Shown one piece after another: positions 1 through 10,877 of a stretch of 24,008 bases of DNA; positions within the stretch are counted from its first letter, which is position 1; each line of letters starts with the position of its first letter. The notes under the pieces are model-generated. The model saw only the letters and a program-made list of their open reading frames with translations. It searched no databases and was not told the origin of the DNA. Location of the stretch: contig CALCEB010000230.1 in NCBI GenBank assembly GCA_937900045.1, positions 1 through 24,008 on the forward strand, read 5' to 3'. This stretch comes from an uncultured Acidobacteriota bacterium (GTDB taxonomy: Bacteria > Acidobacteriota > Terriglobia > UBA7540). Made by a program: the position numbers and the translations under genes.

Positions 1-4
1 TCGC

Positions 5-179
5 CTGTCATTCTGAGCGTAGCGAAGAATCCCGGCATTTCGCTCAGGGTAAACTCCGCGAAGGATCCCGGTATTTCTTCTCGTGGCAAACCCCGCCGAG
101 TATGTTCGCCCATTCGCTGCCCTGAAAGACATCAAATACAGGGATTCTTCGCTTCGCTACGCTCGCTTCAGAATGACAG
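5..179. repeat. dispersed inverted-repeat element, copy 1
   Basis: The left arm at 5-33 (core 'gagcgtagcgaagaatccc') is nearly the reverse complement of the right arm at 141-179, which ends in 'cagaatgacag'. The right arm carries a few extra bases. Just inside the left arm, the unit 'gcgaagaatcccggcatttc' is repeated in degenerate form around 57-78 ('gcgaaggatcccggtatttc'). No transposase frame is present. A related element lies at 9300-9407. It looks like a small non-autonomous dispersed palindrome of the kind common between genes in acidobacterial genomes; that attribution is from memory. The rest of 180-334 shows no gene. Confidence 0.6.
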
Positions 180-334
180 CACTCGAAGTTTGGATGAGAC
201 TCCAGTGTCAACTTGCCACATTCATTTTGCAATTCGCAGGTCGCCGCCTTTACTCGTGCTTTGATTCCCCCTACCCCGAAAGGCCCACGGACGGAAAAAC
301 ACTACCCGTGGCCACTCCGCTTCGCCGGGGACAA

Positions 335-849
335 TCAGGGCTTTGAGGCCAGGTCCGCTTTGCCGGTTTCGAGGTCGACCGGAACGGAAACGTGCTCCAT
401 GGTAATCAACCACTTGCCGTTGATCTTGCGATAGCAGTCGCTCACCCGCAGGGTGATGCTGAACTTCGAGCCATCCTTTGCGGTCACGATCAGGGGCTGA
501 ATACAGTGCGAGTAGGCCAGCATCCTGCCGGTCACAATGTGAAGGTCATCGACTTCAAACTTGTCAACCGGACCCGGGAAGGCGCTAAAGAAGCCCTGCC
601 AGTCTTTCTTGTAGTCGTCGAAGCCAACGTGCTGGCGCGGGGGTCCACATCGAAGACAAACAACTCTCTGCCCGGCACATACGCCTTCATGATGGCGTCC
701 ACGTCCTTGGCCCGGACCGCCGCCGCAAAGCGCTGTTCGAGCCCGCGGATTTCCTGCTCTTCCTTGCCGGCGGCCCTGGCGGCAGGCGATGCCGCCGTGA
801 GCCCCACGATTAGCAACCCCGCAAAGATCCAAGATCCAGAAGTTATCAT
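335..849 (-). pseudogene. secreted SnoaL/NTF2-like (DUF4440-type) protein, single frameshift
   Basis: The ATG at 849 follows a good ribosome binding site (GGGAGG, 6-7 bases upstream). The N-terminus is a signal peptide (hydrophobic stretch, then Ala-rich SPAARAAG), followed by a helical start typical of SnoaL/NTF2-like proteins (EIRGLEQRFAAAVRAKDVDA) and the motif ELFVFDVDP. The frame then breaks. The C-terminal half (DDYKKDWQGFFSAF, then VSDCYRKINGKWLITMEHVS) continues in the next frame to the TGA at 335-337. Adding one C to the C5 run (GGGGG on the plus strand, 639-643) restores FDVDPPRQHVG and a 171-residue protein. Family members are small cone-shaped-barrel proteins of varied or unknown function, so no reaction is assigned. 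The defect may be a true mutation or a homopolymer error in the assembly. Confidence 0.75.
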
Positions 850-943
850 AGTGCACCTCCCTTGTTGTTTTGTGGTGTAGCCCGCGAGGTTCCTTTTGGC
901 GGTTTATCGTACAACTCTACGGTTTAGTGCGCAAGGCTCTCGC

Positions 944-1065
944 TGTAGCGCGGCTGTCCTCATCCGCGCATCGGACTGGCGGCGGATGTCCCACGCCGGA
1001 GCGTCAATGGTGCTGAGGATAACGCTCGGATTAAATCAAATGCAGGTGGGAACACCGGCGCTACA
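944..1065. repeat. 122-bp palindromic (MITE/REP-like) element
   Basis: The left end TGTAGCGCGGCTGTCC and the reverse complement of the right end (TGTAGCGCCGGTGTTCC) are imperfect terminal inverted repeats with an identical outer TGTAGCGC. The interior has no convincing coding frame. A fragment with a related end (tgtagcggcggtctcc) occurs near 6725-6740, upstream of the degP gene. No flanking target duplication was recognised. Confidence 0.5.
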
Positions 1066-1079
1066 ATCTATCTTTCCCC

Positions 1080-1108
1080 TTGACAAACATCCAGTATTTT
1101 GTTAGCGT
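1080..1108 (+). promoter_or_regulatory. candidate sigma70-type promoter upstream of secA
   Basis: A perfect TTGACA (1080-1085) is followed, after a 17-base spacer, by TAGCGT (1103-1108), which keeps the most conserved -10 positions (T1, A2, T6). If used, the transcript would have a leader of nearly 600 bases before secA, or would first produce a small RNA. It lies just outside the right end of the palindromic element. The match is by eye only. Confidence 0.35.
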
Positions 1109-1309
1109 TTGGCTAACCCTCGTAGCGCCTGTCTTCGTGTCGGGCGTATAGATTGTTCCTTGTACGCGACTCCAAATTCCCTGCAAGGGAGTATCCCTAC
1201 GAATTCAAAGGTATTACTCACGGCAGCGCCTGAAGCTCGCCGCGCCATTGCCCAGAAGTCCTCGTGCCCCAGGGATCGCACCGGGAAGATCGAATCGGAG
1301 CACTAAGGG

Positions 1310-1500
1310 ATTCCTTTCAGAAACAAACCTAAAACTTATTGAAAACAAAGGAAGTCTCAAGGGAAAGGGCTAAATGCCAAAGCTAAGAATTCTCGTAATC
1401 GATTGAATCTAAAAGGGTAACATGCATTTTTCGACCAAAGCTAAGCATTTAACAAAAAACAAAGGAGTTATTTTGTCGTCTGTGGAATCTTAGGTTTGGT
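1310..1500. other. AT-rich intergenic stretch with direct repeat
   Basis: This part of the secA upstream region is clearly richer in A and T than its surroundings. It carries the 11-mer ccaaagctaag twice (1377-1387 and 1435-1445, 58 bases apart). No credible ORF, tRNA or known riboswitch motif was recognised. An SD-like 'aaaggag' near 1462 is followed only by a six-codon frame starting TTG. A regulatory role is possible but unproven. The neighbouring stretch 1109-1309 shows nothing recognisable. Confidence 0.35.
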
Positions 1501-1526
1501 CGGAGGGTTTCCGGTTTGGCTTGGCA

Positions 1527-1618
1527 CCGGGTGGCGTTGTGGTGGCGGTGGCCGGACCTGGGTCCTCTGCGGTTTTCCCCGCTCCCGGTCTGGGTAAGCT
1601 CCGAGCGCCACCACCCGG
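1527..1618 (+). other. GC-rich rod-like foldable element (possible structured leader or small RNA)
   Basis: Manual folding gives an outer 9-bp perfect stem (1539-1547 gtggtggcg with 1606-1614 cgccaccac), flanked by ccgg/ccgg (1527-1530 with 1615-1618). An inner stem follows (1552-1558 ccggacc with 1587-1593 ggtctgg, one G-U pair), extended by ggg/ccc (1560-1562 with 1584-1586). It ends in a gcgg/ccgc hairpin (1569-1572 with 1579-1582). The overall form is a long rod with an asymmetric internal loop. It lacks the SRP RNA apical motif and I could not match it to 6S RNA or a known riboswitch. Confidence 0.35.
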
Positions 1619-1633
1619 GATATCCGTCGCTTG

Positions 1634-1666
1634 CTAATCCGCGGAAGCGCCCCTAGAATGGATTAG
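1634..1666 (+). promoter_or_regulatory. hairpin just upstream of the secA start
   Basis: The 7-bp perfect stem ctaatcc (1634-1640) / ggattag (1660-1666) encloses a 19-base loop and ends 34 bases before the secA ATG. There is no T-run after it, so it is not an obvious terminator. It could affect secA translation or mRNA stability; this is inference from position only. Confidence 0.3.
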
Positions 1667-1700
1667 ATAGCTAGGTTCAGCATCTAAATATTGGAGACGC

Positions 1701-4949
<3,249 letters not shown>

Positions 4950-5006
4950 CATTCCCCCACACAATCCAGCTTCGGCTTGATATGCCCGCCTTTGGGATCA
5001 TCTGAA

Positions 5007-5040
5007 GGCTGGCAGCGGCATGGAGATTCCGCCGCCAGCC
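5007..5040. terminator. hairpin between convergent secA and degP, possible bidirectional terminator
   Basis: The stem ggctggc (5007-5013) / gccagcc (5034-5040) continues inward, after a 1x1 mismatch, with gcgg/ccgc around a 10-base loop. It lies between the two stop codons of convergent genes, where a shared terminator is expected. No T-run follows on either strand, so intrinsic termination is uncertain. Confidence 0.4.
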
Positions 5041-5056
5041 CGTTGAGGAATGAGTC

Positions 5057-6610
5057 CTACGGATTGTTATCCCCGTTGCCACCGCTGCTGGGTGAGACCA
5101 CAACGTAGACAATTCCACCTTGATGGTACAGCCGGATCAGCGTCTGCCCCGTTGCCGCGGCCGCAAGACGGTTGAAGTCAGACACGTTGGCCACGGGATG
5201 GCGGTCGATGCTCATAATCACGTCACCACGGCCGATGCCCGCTTGTGCCGCGGGGCTATTGCGATCGAGTTGCGAGATGACAACCCCGTGCAAGTTTTGG
5301 GGCAAACCAAGCTGGCTGCGAATGTCCGCGTCAATATTTTGGACTTGGACGCCTGCCAAAGCGCCCTGAGACGGAGCTTGGCCCATGCCTGGACCTTGCC
5401 CACCTCCAGGACCTCCACTTGGGAAATTGGCCGGTTGTTCGCCGAGGGTCATCTTAATGGACATCGTCTTGCCATTTCTGAGGATGCCCAGGTTGACCTG
5501 AGTTCCCGGGCTGCTATTGGCCACGATGGAAGAGAGCAAACCCCGGCTGGGCACATTCTGGCCATTCAGCGTGCGGATCACGTCCCCGGATTTCAGTCCC
5601 GCCTTCTCCGCAGGCGATCCCGGTTCAACCTGGGTCACGAGCACCCCGGAAGTGTCCGGCACGTTGAACTGCTTGGCCAGGGCAGAATTCAGATCCTCAA
5701 TACCCACACCGAGGTAGCCGCGACTGACTTTGCCGTTCTTGATCAGGTCCTGCATGACATGTTTCACAACGTTCGCCGGAATTGCAAATCCAATCCCGTT
5801 AAATCCACCTTCACCGTTGGGACCGCTGCTGGTGCTGAAGATGGCGGTGTTGATGCCCGCCACCTGGCCGTGAATGTTCACCAGCGGACCGCCGGAGTTG
5901 CCGGGATTGATGGCGGCGTCGGTTTGGATAAAGTCCTCGTACTGCTCGATGCCGAGTCCAGCCCGGCCCAAGGCGCTGACGCTGCCACGAGTCACCGTAA
6001 AGCTCAGCCCGAAGGGATTGCCAAAAGCCATCACAATGTCTCCGACGTGAAGAGTGGAAGAGTCGGCAAAAGGCACTGTAGGAAGACCCGTGGCGTCAAT
6101 TTTGACCACGGCGACGTCCGTTTGCGGATCAGCTCCCACCACTTTGGCGCTGAAAACCCGGTGGTCAGGAAGCGTCACTTTGATATCCTTGCCCTGCTTG
6201 ATGACGTGGTTGTTGGTAACGATGTAGCCGTCTGAGGAAACAATGACACCGCTACCTAGAGCGTGCTCCTTCTGTTGCTGCGGGACGTTGGGGAACATGT
6301 TGCCGAAGAACTGCCGGAAGAAGGGGTCCATCATAAAAGGCGACTGCTGGACCTTAACCACATGAAGGGACTGAATGCTCACGACGGCCGGCCTGACATT
6401 ATCGGCAATCCGCTCGAAGGCTTCGTTCATTCGCTGAAGTGAGTCGATGTCGGCGCCCGTCAGCCCGCTTCCGTTGGCCAATGCAAAATGAACATCGCCT
6501 TTCCGGTTGTAGTGCGTGACGAGCGATAAAGAGAGAAGCAGCAGGCCAATCAGCGTCAGGCTGAGGCCCATAAAGTTGTCGCGCCAGAACTGTTTGTTAA
6601 TGCGACGCAT
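5057..6610 (-). CDS. periplasmic serine protease/chaperone, DegP/HtrA family
   Basis: HtrA/DegP-type enzymes degrade or refold damaged envelope proteins. The 517-residue product begins with a short basic segment and a transmembrane or signal-anchor helix (about 14-32). A trypsin-like domain follows, with the catalytic triad His135 (TNNHVI), Asp165 (QTDVAVVKID) and Ser239 (NPGNSGGP). Two PDZ domains follow (about 298-388 and 418-507), separated by a Gly/Pro-rich linker (about 398-416). Two PDZ domains match the DegP/DegQ class rather than DegS. The ATG at 6610 has a strong AAGGAGG site about 9 bases upstream. It is convergent with secA, so export motor and envelope quality control sit together. 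An intergenic region of 440 bases upstream suggests its own promoter. The exact paralogue (DegP, DegQ or MucD-like) cannot be fixed from sequence alone. Confidence 0.93.
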   Translation of the reverse strand: MRRINKQFWRDNFMGLSLTLIGLLLLSLSLVTHYNRKGDVHFALANGSGLTGADIDSLQRMNEAFERIADNVRPAVVSIQSLHVVKVQQSPFMMDPFFRQFFGNMFPNVPQQQKEHALGSGVIVSSDGYIVTNNHVIKQGKDIKVTLPDHRVFSAKVVGADPQTDVAVVKIDATGLPTVPFADSSTLHVGDIVMAFGNPFGLSFTVTRGSVSALGRAGLGIEQYEDFIQTDAAINPGNSGGPLVNIHGQVAGINTAIFSTSSGPNGEGGFNGIGFAIPANVVKHVMQDLIKNGKVSRGYLGVGIEDLNSALAKQFNVPDTSGVLVTQVEPGSPAEKAGLKSGDVIRTLNGQNVPSRGLLSSIVANSSPGTQVNLGILRNGKTMSIKMTLGEQPANFPSGGPGGGQGPGMGQAPSQGALAGVQVQNIDADIRSQLGLPQNLHGVVISQLDRNSPAAQAGIGRGDVIMSIDRHPVANVSDFNRLAAAATGQTLIRLYHQGGIVYVVVSPSSGGNGDNNP

Positions 6611-7050
6611 TTGAAAAATCCTCCTTGTTCAATGCAGCCGGATCAAACACGGCTCAAAAGATCTCATCTTTGCACAGGTTATGACCATCCGGCGCGAAAG
6701 CGGGTAGTGGTACGTTTTCGCGGCTGTAGCGGCGGTCTCCATTTCAATAACCGGCCTCTGGGGTAGCTCAATCTTCCACATCCAACCCTTCTCAATTAAT
6801 TAGACGTTGATGACACTAGCTCGAAAGCGCAGACCCTTGAGATCGCGCCATTGACCGGTTTCACGGACATTTGAGGCTCTAGGGATATTTCCAACAAAGG
6901 TGTATGCAATACTTGTTGCCTTGCATTCAATAAGATGCGGGAGTTCCGTTAGGGGTTTCATCAATCCAAAAAATCCCGGAGCTTGGTTGACTCCAGGGTC
7001 GCTGAACTTGCCGCAGGAGAACCGGCTGGCACCCGGTGGTATCCGGTGCT
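6611..7050. other. intergenic region upstream of degP
   Basis: A hairpin at 7029-7049 (gcac-cgg/ccg-gtgc with one bulged C) begins immediately after the stop codon of the upstream peptidase gene and may end its transcript, although no T-run follows. Near 6725-6740 there is a fragment resembling the end of the palindromic element at 944-1065. A minus-strand 84-codon frame (6800-7054, TTG start overlapping the peptidase stop) has no SD, no recognisable motif and is not accepted as a gene. A promoter for degP must lie here but no convincing -35/-10 pair was seen. Confidence 0.4.
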
Positions 7051-9030
7051 TCAAGTGATGGATTTCGACTTTTCAGCGTAGGGCTTCTTCATGTAGAGGT
7101 TAGCCTGGTCTAGAGCGCCCTGAGTGTTGTCGTTGGTTTGCAGCGCCCGTTGGTACTCATTCAAGGCGCGGTCGCGCTGCCCGGTCGCATCGAATATCTT
7201 GCCGATCTCCAGATAGCTCCAAACCTCGACCCACTTGGGTTGCAAGTCTCCGTTCAAGACCTGCCGGAACTCCTCGAGCGCCGCATTGTAGTTGTGCAGC
7301 TTGAAGAGCGTCTCGCCGATGCGGTAATGAGCCAGGGAATCATTGGGATTCAACTCCAGCACTTGGCGGTAAGCTTTGATGGCCTCGAAGTAAGCCTGCT
7401 CTTGGTAGAGTTGGTCCGCCCGGGCCATCTCCACCTGAATCTTCGTCTGCGCCGTGTATTTCAGGATCGCGCTCGCCGGATCAATAACCACGCGGGTGGG
7501 ACGCCCCTTGGTGTCAATGGTGAAGTCGGCGGCGGTACCCACCATCTCCAGGCGGTCGTTCACCATGGGCCGGCCGCGAACGTAGACGCGGATGTCAATC
7601 GGCATCCGGAAGATGTCGAGATCCTGCTGGACCTTTCCCACCACCTGATAGCCGGTCTGGGTGCGGTAAATAGCCCAACTTTGCTTGAACTGCGGCACGC
7701 CCGTCGAATCGACCCACTGCGCAAAGAAATAGGTAAGCTGCTGGTGGCTCTCAGTTTCTGCAAGCTTCTGGAATTGGCGGATGGAAATCGATTTCCAGGC
7801 GTACTGTTGGGCCATGGCGTGTAAAGTATTCATAAAATTACTGTTACCAATCACCCAGCGGAGCATGTGGAACACCATTGCGCCCTTGTCAAAGACCACG
7901 GACTCGTACTCCGGCGTGAATTCGTGCAACTGAGACGCCTGGGCAATGGGCGCCGCACTTTCGTGAGTCAGGGCGCCAATGGAAATCTGCTGCATCTCGG
8001 TCTCGAAAGCCCCCTCGCCCTCCGCATACTGCAAGTACATGGCCGCAGAATAAGTGGCTAAGCCTTCGTCCAAAAAAGCGTCATCTGGTGACGCCGGGCT
8101 TACCAGACAACGCCACCACTGGTGCGAAATCTCATGCGCCAGCAGCTTTACATTCACAGGCTGGCTGAACCCACGGCTGGCTAACGCCACCACGCCGGGA
8201 GCCGAATATCCACCCACCGTTTCATTGTCGATTTCGACGATGGAAAGGTGGCCGTCGGGGAGCGGCCCAAACTTGGTTGAGTAGAACTCGAGGCATTTTT
8301 GGGCCTCATCCCCGTAGCTCGACGCAAACTTTCCCTGGCCGGGCTTCAGATAGATCGTGATGTTCGCCCCCGCTGCCGTCACCGGCTGGATGGAGTACTT
8401 GCCCGCAATGACGGTGCCCGGAAATGAGCTGTGAGCATAATTGAAAGTGTAGGTCACCCCGTCCGATGCCGTTTCCGGCTGCGCAGCTTCACCTGAAGCG
8501 ATCACCGTCTCGCCGGAAGGCACGGTGATCCTCAGGGTGGAGGAAAAGCGGTTCACGCCATACTGATTCACAGGAAACCAACAGGCGGGATAGAGAAGAT
8601 AAGACCCTTCGGTACCCACATAGGCCAGTTTCAAATCCTCAACTGGGCTGCCGTCCGCCGAAGCCAGCAGGCCGCTGTACTCCACCGCGACCATGGCCGG
8701 CTTACCCTGGGGAAGCGGATTCAGGAAGGAAAGGCTCAAGCTCAACCCTTGCTGCTGAAAGGAGACGGGCTGTCCTTGCGCATCGATCACTTTTTTCACT
8801 CTAAGAGCGCTATCCAGTGTGAAGTCTGCTTCCGTGAGGTCGGTTCTTGGAGTCAGATCGACGGCAACCTTCGCTGCAAGGACGTGGGTCGAAGGGTACA
8901 GCGTCGCGTCAATGTTGTAATGCGTGACCTCGAAACGCGAAGATGGAGTCTGGCCGGAAGCTGGCAGCGCCGCCCACAAAATGGCTATGGCCATGATAAC
9001 GAACGGCCTGATCTGCTCCTGTTTCCACAA
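7051..9030 (-). CDS. exported M1-family-like zinc metallopeptidase with C-terminal TPR repeats
   Basis: This is a predicted exported gluzincin peptidase. Zinc ligands and catalytic Glu are in HEISH (299-303), with the third ligand Glu322 exactly 18 residues on (HEXXH-X18-E, within DEGLATY), as in M1. A Tyr at about 375 (PEYESVVFDKGAMVF) fits the transition-state tyrosine. The usual GAMEN exopeptidase motif is absent; the corresponding region reads DNETVGGYSAPGVV. The C-terminal part (about 534-646) holds roughly three TPR repeats (for example AYFEAIKAYRQVLELNPND), suggesting protein partners. The preferred start is TTG at 9030, directly behind AAAGGAGG and followed by a signal peptide ending near ALPASGQ. 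A longer frame to 9108 adds 26 charged residues before the signal peptide and is less likely. Substrate unknown. Confidence 0.85.
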   Translation of the reverse strand: MWKQEQIRPFVIMAIAILWAALPASGQTPSSRFEVTHYNIDATLYPSTHVLAAKVAVDLTPRTDLTEADFTLDSALRVKKVIDAQGQPVSFQQQGLSLSLSFLNPLPQGKPAMVAVEYSGLLASADGSPVEDLKLAYVGTEGSYLLYPACWFPVNQYGVNRFSSTLRITVPSGETVIASGEAAQPETASDGVTYTFNYAHSSFPGTVIAGKYSIQPVTAAGANITIYLKPGQGKFASSYGDEAQKCLEFYSTKFGPLPDGHLSIVEIDNETVGGYSAPGVVALASRGFSQPVNVKLLAHEISHQWWRCLVSPASPDDAFLDEGLATYSAAMYLQYAEGEGAFETEMQQISIGALTHESAAPIAQASQLHEFTPEYESVVFDKGAMVFHMLRWVIGNSNFMNTLHAMAQQYAWKSISIRQFQKLAETESHQQLTYFFAQWVDSTGVPQFKQSWAIYRTQTGYQVVGKVQQDLDIFRMPIDIRVYVRGRPMVNDRLEMVGTAADFTIDTKGRPTRVVIDPASAILKYTAQTKIQVEMARADQLYQEQAYFEAIKAYRQVLELNPNDSLAHYRIGETLFKLHNYNAALEEFRQVLNGDLQPKWVEVWSYLEIGKIFDATGQRDRALNEYQRALQTNDNTQGALDQANLYMKKPYAEKSKSIT

Positions 9031-9207
9031 GCTTCCTCCTTTGGGTTCAGTCCTGGACCGTGCCCGACGTGTCGTCATGTGCGGCTCCGTGCTTCGAGAA
9101 CCCTGCACGAGTGAGGTCTGTATCGGCGAATGGATTGATACCTCTTATCTGGAAACCCGGAACCATGCGGGGTAGCGCGCACCGGTCCTGCTTCCTCAAT
9201 TACTTTG

Positions 9208-9219
9208 ATTATATAACAT
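9208..9219 (-). promoter_or_regulatory. candidate extended -10 promoter for the M1 peptidase gene
   Basis: Read on the minus strand the sequence is TGTTATATAAT, holding a perfect TATAAT (9208-9213) within a locally AT-rich patch. No good -35 was found at 16-18 bases. It lies about 180 bases upstream of the TTG start. The stretch between (9031-9207) shows no gene. Confidence 0.4.
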
Positions 9220-9299
9220 CGGGAATCGTTGCTCCGGCCCGGGCGGTGACCGGCGCGACTCGCCGCCTGCACTTCGCAGGTTGCTGAAAAACGCTGAAC

Positions 9300-9407
9300 T
9301 GTCATGCCGAGCGAAGCGAAGAAACCCCGTATTGCATTGAAAATAAATGACAGGGATCCCGTTCGCTTCGCTCCGGGCAAGCTCTTCGCTACACTTAAGA
9401 TGTCAGG
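9300..9407. repeat. dispersed inverted-repeat element, copy 2
   Basis: The left arm at 9300-9328 (tgtcatgccgagcgaagcga, then agaaacccc) is mirrored by the right arm starting 'gggatcccgttcgcttcgct' at 9353 and ending near 'tgtcaggca' (9401-9409). The outer 'tgtca' and the 'agcgaagcgaaga' core match the element at 5-179. It starts 36 bases beyond the lpxB stop codon and could form a hairpin in that transcript. Confidence 0.6.
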
Positions 9408-9442
9408 CATTGGAGCTTTTATTCCCGCGTCCTACTTAGAGC

Positions 9443-10612
9443 TTACGATAGCCTGGGCATTAACTCCGTGGTTTTTAACATTTCTATAACCACACTGGCA
9501 GCCCGGCCGATGGCCCCGCTACCGCCGAGGCGCAACCGGATGCCGCGAAGTTCCTGCCTCATCGCCTCACGGTGCGAAGGAGAGTCCAGCAATTGCTTCA
9601 ACTCCGCGTCAATTCGCTCCGCCGTCAAATCTTTCTGAATCAGTTCCGTCACCACCCGCTTGCCCGCTAACAGGTTGACCATGCTATAAAAGGGAACATC
9701 CAGCATGAACCGCGCGAAAAATGCGGTGACGGGAGAGATGCGGTAAACCACCACCATCGGGCATTCGAGAAGCGCCGCCTCGACCGTCGCCGTGCCGCTC
9801 GCCACCACTGCGGCGGTCGAGTGTGCCAGTGCATCGTAGGTTGAATTGGCCAGGATGCAAAGAGGCAAGGGGCGTGGGTCAATCTGGTGAATGCGGGATT
9901 CGGCCTCTACTCTGTCATGTCCAGGGGCCAGCGCCAGCACGAATTGGATGGGTCTCGCAGCGGCCAATCGCGCGGCTGCATGGATCATGGGTGGCAAGTT
10001 ATAGCTAAGCTCGATGGCCCGGCTGCCGGGGAGCAGCGCTACCAGTGGCAGGTCCTGATTCATTCTTGTCTCATTAAAGAATTGCTCGCGGTTGCGCCGG
10101 GGCCGCACCCGGTCCACCAGGGGATGCCCCACATAGCTGACCGGAATCCCAACCTTCCGGTAAATCTCCTCCTCAAAATCAAAGATGCAAACCATCCGGT
10201 CAACCAAACTTGTCAGTTGCCGCAAGCGCCACTTTTTCCAGGCCCAAATCTGCGGGCTAATGAAGTACATGACAGGAATACCCATCCGCTTCAACCGTTT
10301 TGCCAAGCGCATATTGAGCGAAGGCGAATCAATCAGCACCGCAAGCTTGGGCTTGCGGTTTGCAGCTTGGCGCAGCAATAGATGAAAAGCCCGATAGGCG
10401 CGAGGCAAGCCTGCTGCCACCTCGGTGATTCCGACCATCGCGAACTGATGCGCATCCACCACCGTCTGGACCCCGCCGAGGCGCATCTCCTCCCCGCCAC
10501 AACCGAAAATCTCAACCTCCGGCAGCCGTTCGCGGAGCGTCGAGGCAAGCTGGCTTCCATAGACATCACCCGAATGCTCGCCTGCCACCATCATGATGGA
10601 GACCTCAGCCAT
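9443..10612 (-). CDS. lpxB: lipid-A-disaccharide synthase
   Basis: LpxB (GT19) joins UDP-2,3-diacylglucosamine and lipid X at the inner face of the cytoplasmic membrane to make the lipid A disaccharide. The 389-residue length is typical. Visible signatures are the N-terminal VAGEHSGDVYGSQL, a conserved Asp95 in VLIDSPSLN (the position of the essential Asp in characterised LpxBs), SPQIWAWKKWR (119-129), YVGHPLVD, LLPGSR (193-198), the donor-binding ASGTATVEAALLECPMVVVY, and PFYSMVNLLAGKRVVTELIQ near the C-terminus. The ATG at 10612 has no clear SD. It lies 14 bases after the stop of the small frameshifted ORF upstream, so it is probably co-transcribed with it and the ABC exporter genes. Its presence implies a lipopolysaccharide-type outer membrane. 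Confidence 0.96.
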   Translation of the reverse strand: MAEVSIMMVAGEHSGDVYGSQLASTLRERLPEVEIFGCGGEEMRLGGVQTVVDAHQFAMVGITEVAAGLPRAYRAFHLLLRQAANRKPKLAVLIDSPSLNMRLAKRLKRMGIPVMYFISPQIWAWKKWRLRQLTSLVDRMVCIFDFEEEIYRKVGIPVSYVGHPLVDRVRPRRNREQFFNETRMNQDLPLVALLPGSRAIELSYNLPPMIHAAARLAAARPIQFVLALAPGHDRVEAESRIHQIDPRPLPLCILANSTYDALAHSTAAVVASGTATVEAALLECPMVVVYRISPVTAFFARFMLDVPFYSMVNLLAGKRVVTELIQKDLTAERIDAELKQLLDSPSHREAMRQELRGIRLRLGGSGAIGRAASVVIEMLKTTELMPRLS

Positions 10613-10626
10613 AAGGCAATCAAGCC

Positions 10627-10877
10627 TCAGCGGGATTGTTCAGCGGACTTCCGGAAATGGAGTTCCTTGGCAAATCGCGCAACGCTGCGGAGGGTTCTGT
10701 TTACTGACTCAGAATCCGGAAAACACGCGAAACATCGGGATCAAGAACTACGACATTGGTTCCCTCCCGATAACGCCTGGCATTCCTCCTGCGAACGCTT
10801 TTGCTGAAATCATTTCCATTATGGATCCCGGAATTCCTCTTCCGCTTGTTAGATTCCCCACCCCTGCTATTGTTCAT
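10627..10877 (-). pseudogene. small basic conserved-looking protein, single frameshift
   Basis: Reading from an ATG at 10877, which overlaps the end of the upstream ABC gene by 11 bases, the frame gives a basic segment (SKSVRRRNARRYREGTNVVV), then LDPDVSRVF, and then stops at once. Adding one T to the T4 run (AAAA on the plus strand, 10720-10723) restores VFPDSESVNRTLRSVARF and a stop at 10627-10629, for about 83 residues. The pattern GTNVVVLDPDV..VFPDS..VN..LR resembles small uncharacterised proteins I associate with acidobacteria, possibly antitoxin-like; I cannot confirm this. The start is uncertain and no SD is evident. It lies between an ABC gene and lpxB on the same strand. Confidence 0.5.

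Noticed and set aside
1460..1490. Leader peptide in the style of SecM
   Set aside because: The SD-like site is followed only by a six-codon TTG frame with no arrest-like sequence.
1527..1618. SRP (4.5S) RNA gene
   Set aside because: The conserved apical GGAAG/AGCAG loop motif of SRP RNA is absent, although the rod shape and size are similar.
5120..6235. Long plus-strand frame opposite degP
   Set aside because: It lies antisense to a clear HtrA gene with an intact catalytic triad; it is a shadow frame.
6800..7054. 84-codon minus-strand frame after the M1 peptidase gene
   Set aside because: It has a TTG start overlapping the stop, no SD, no recognisable motif and a strong hairpin at its very start.
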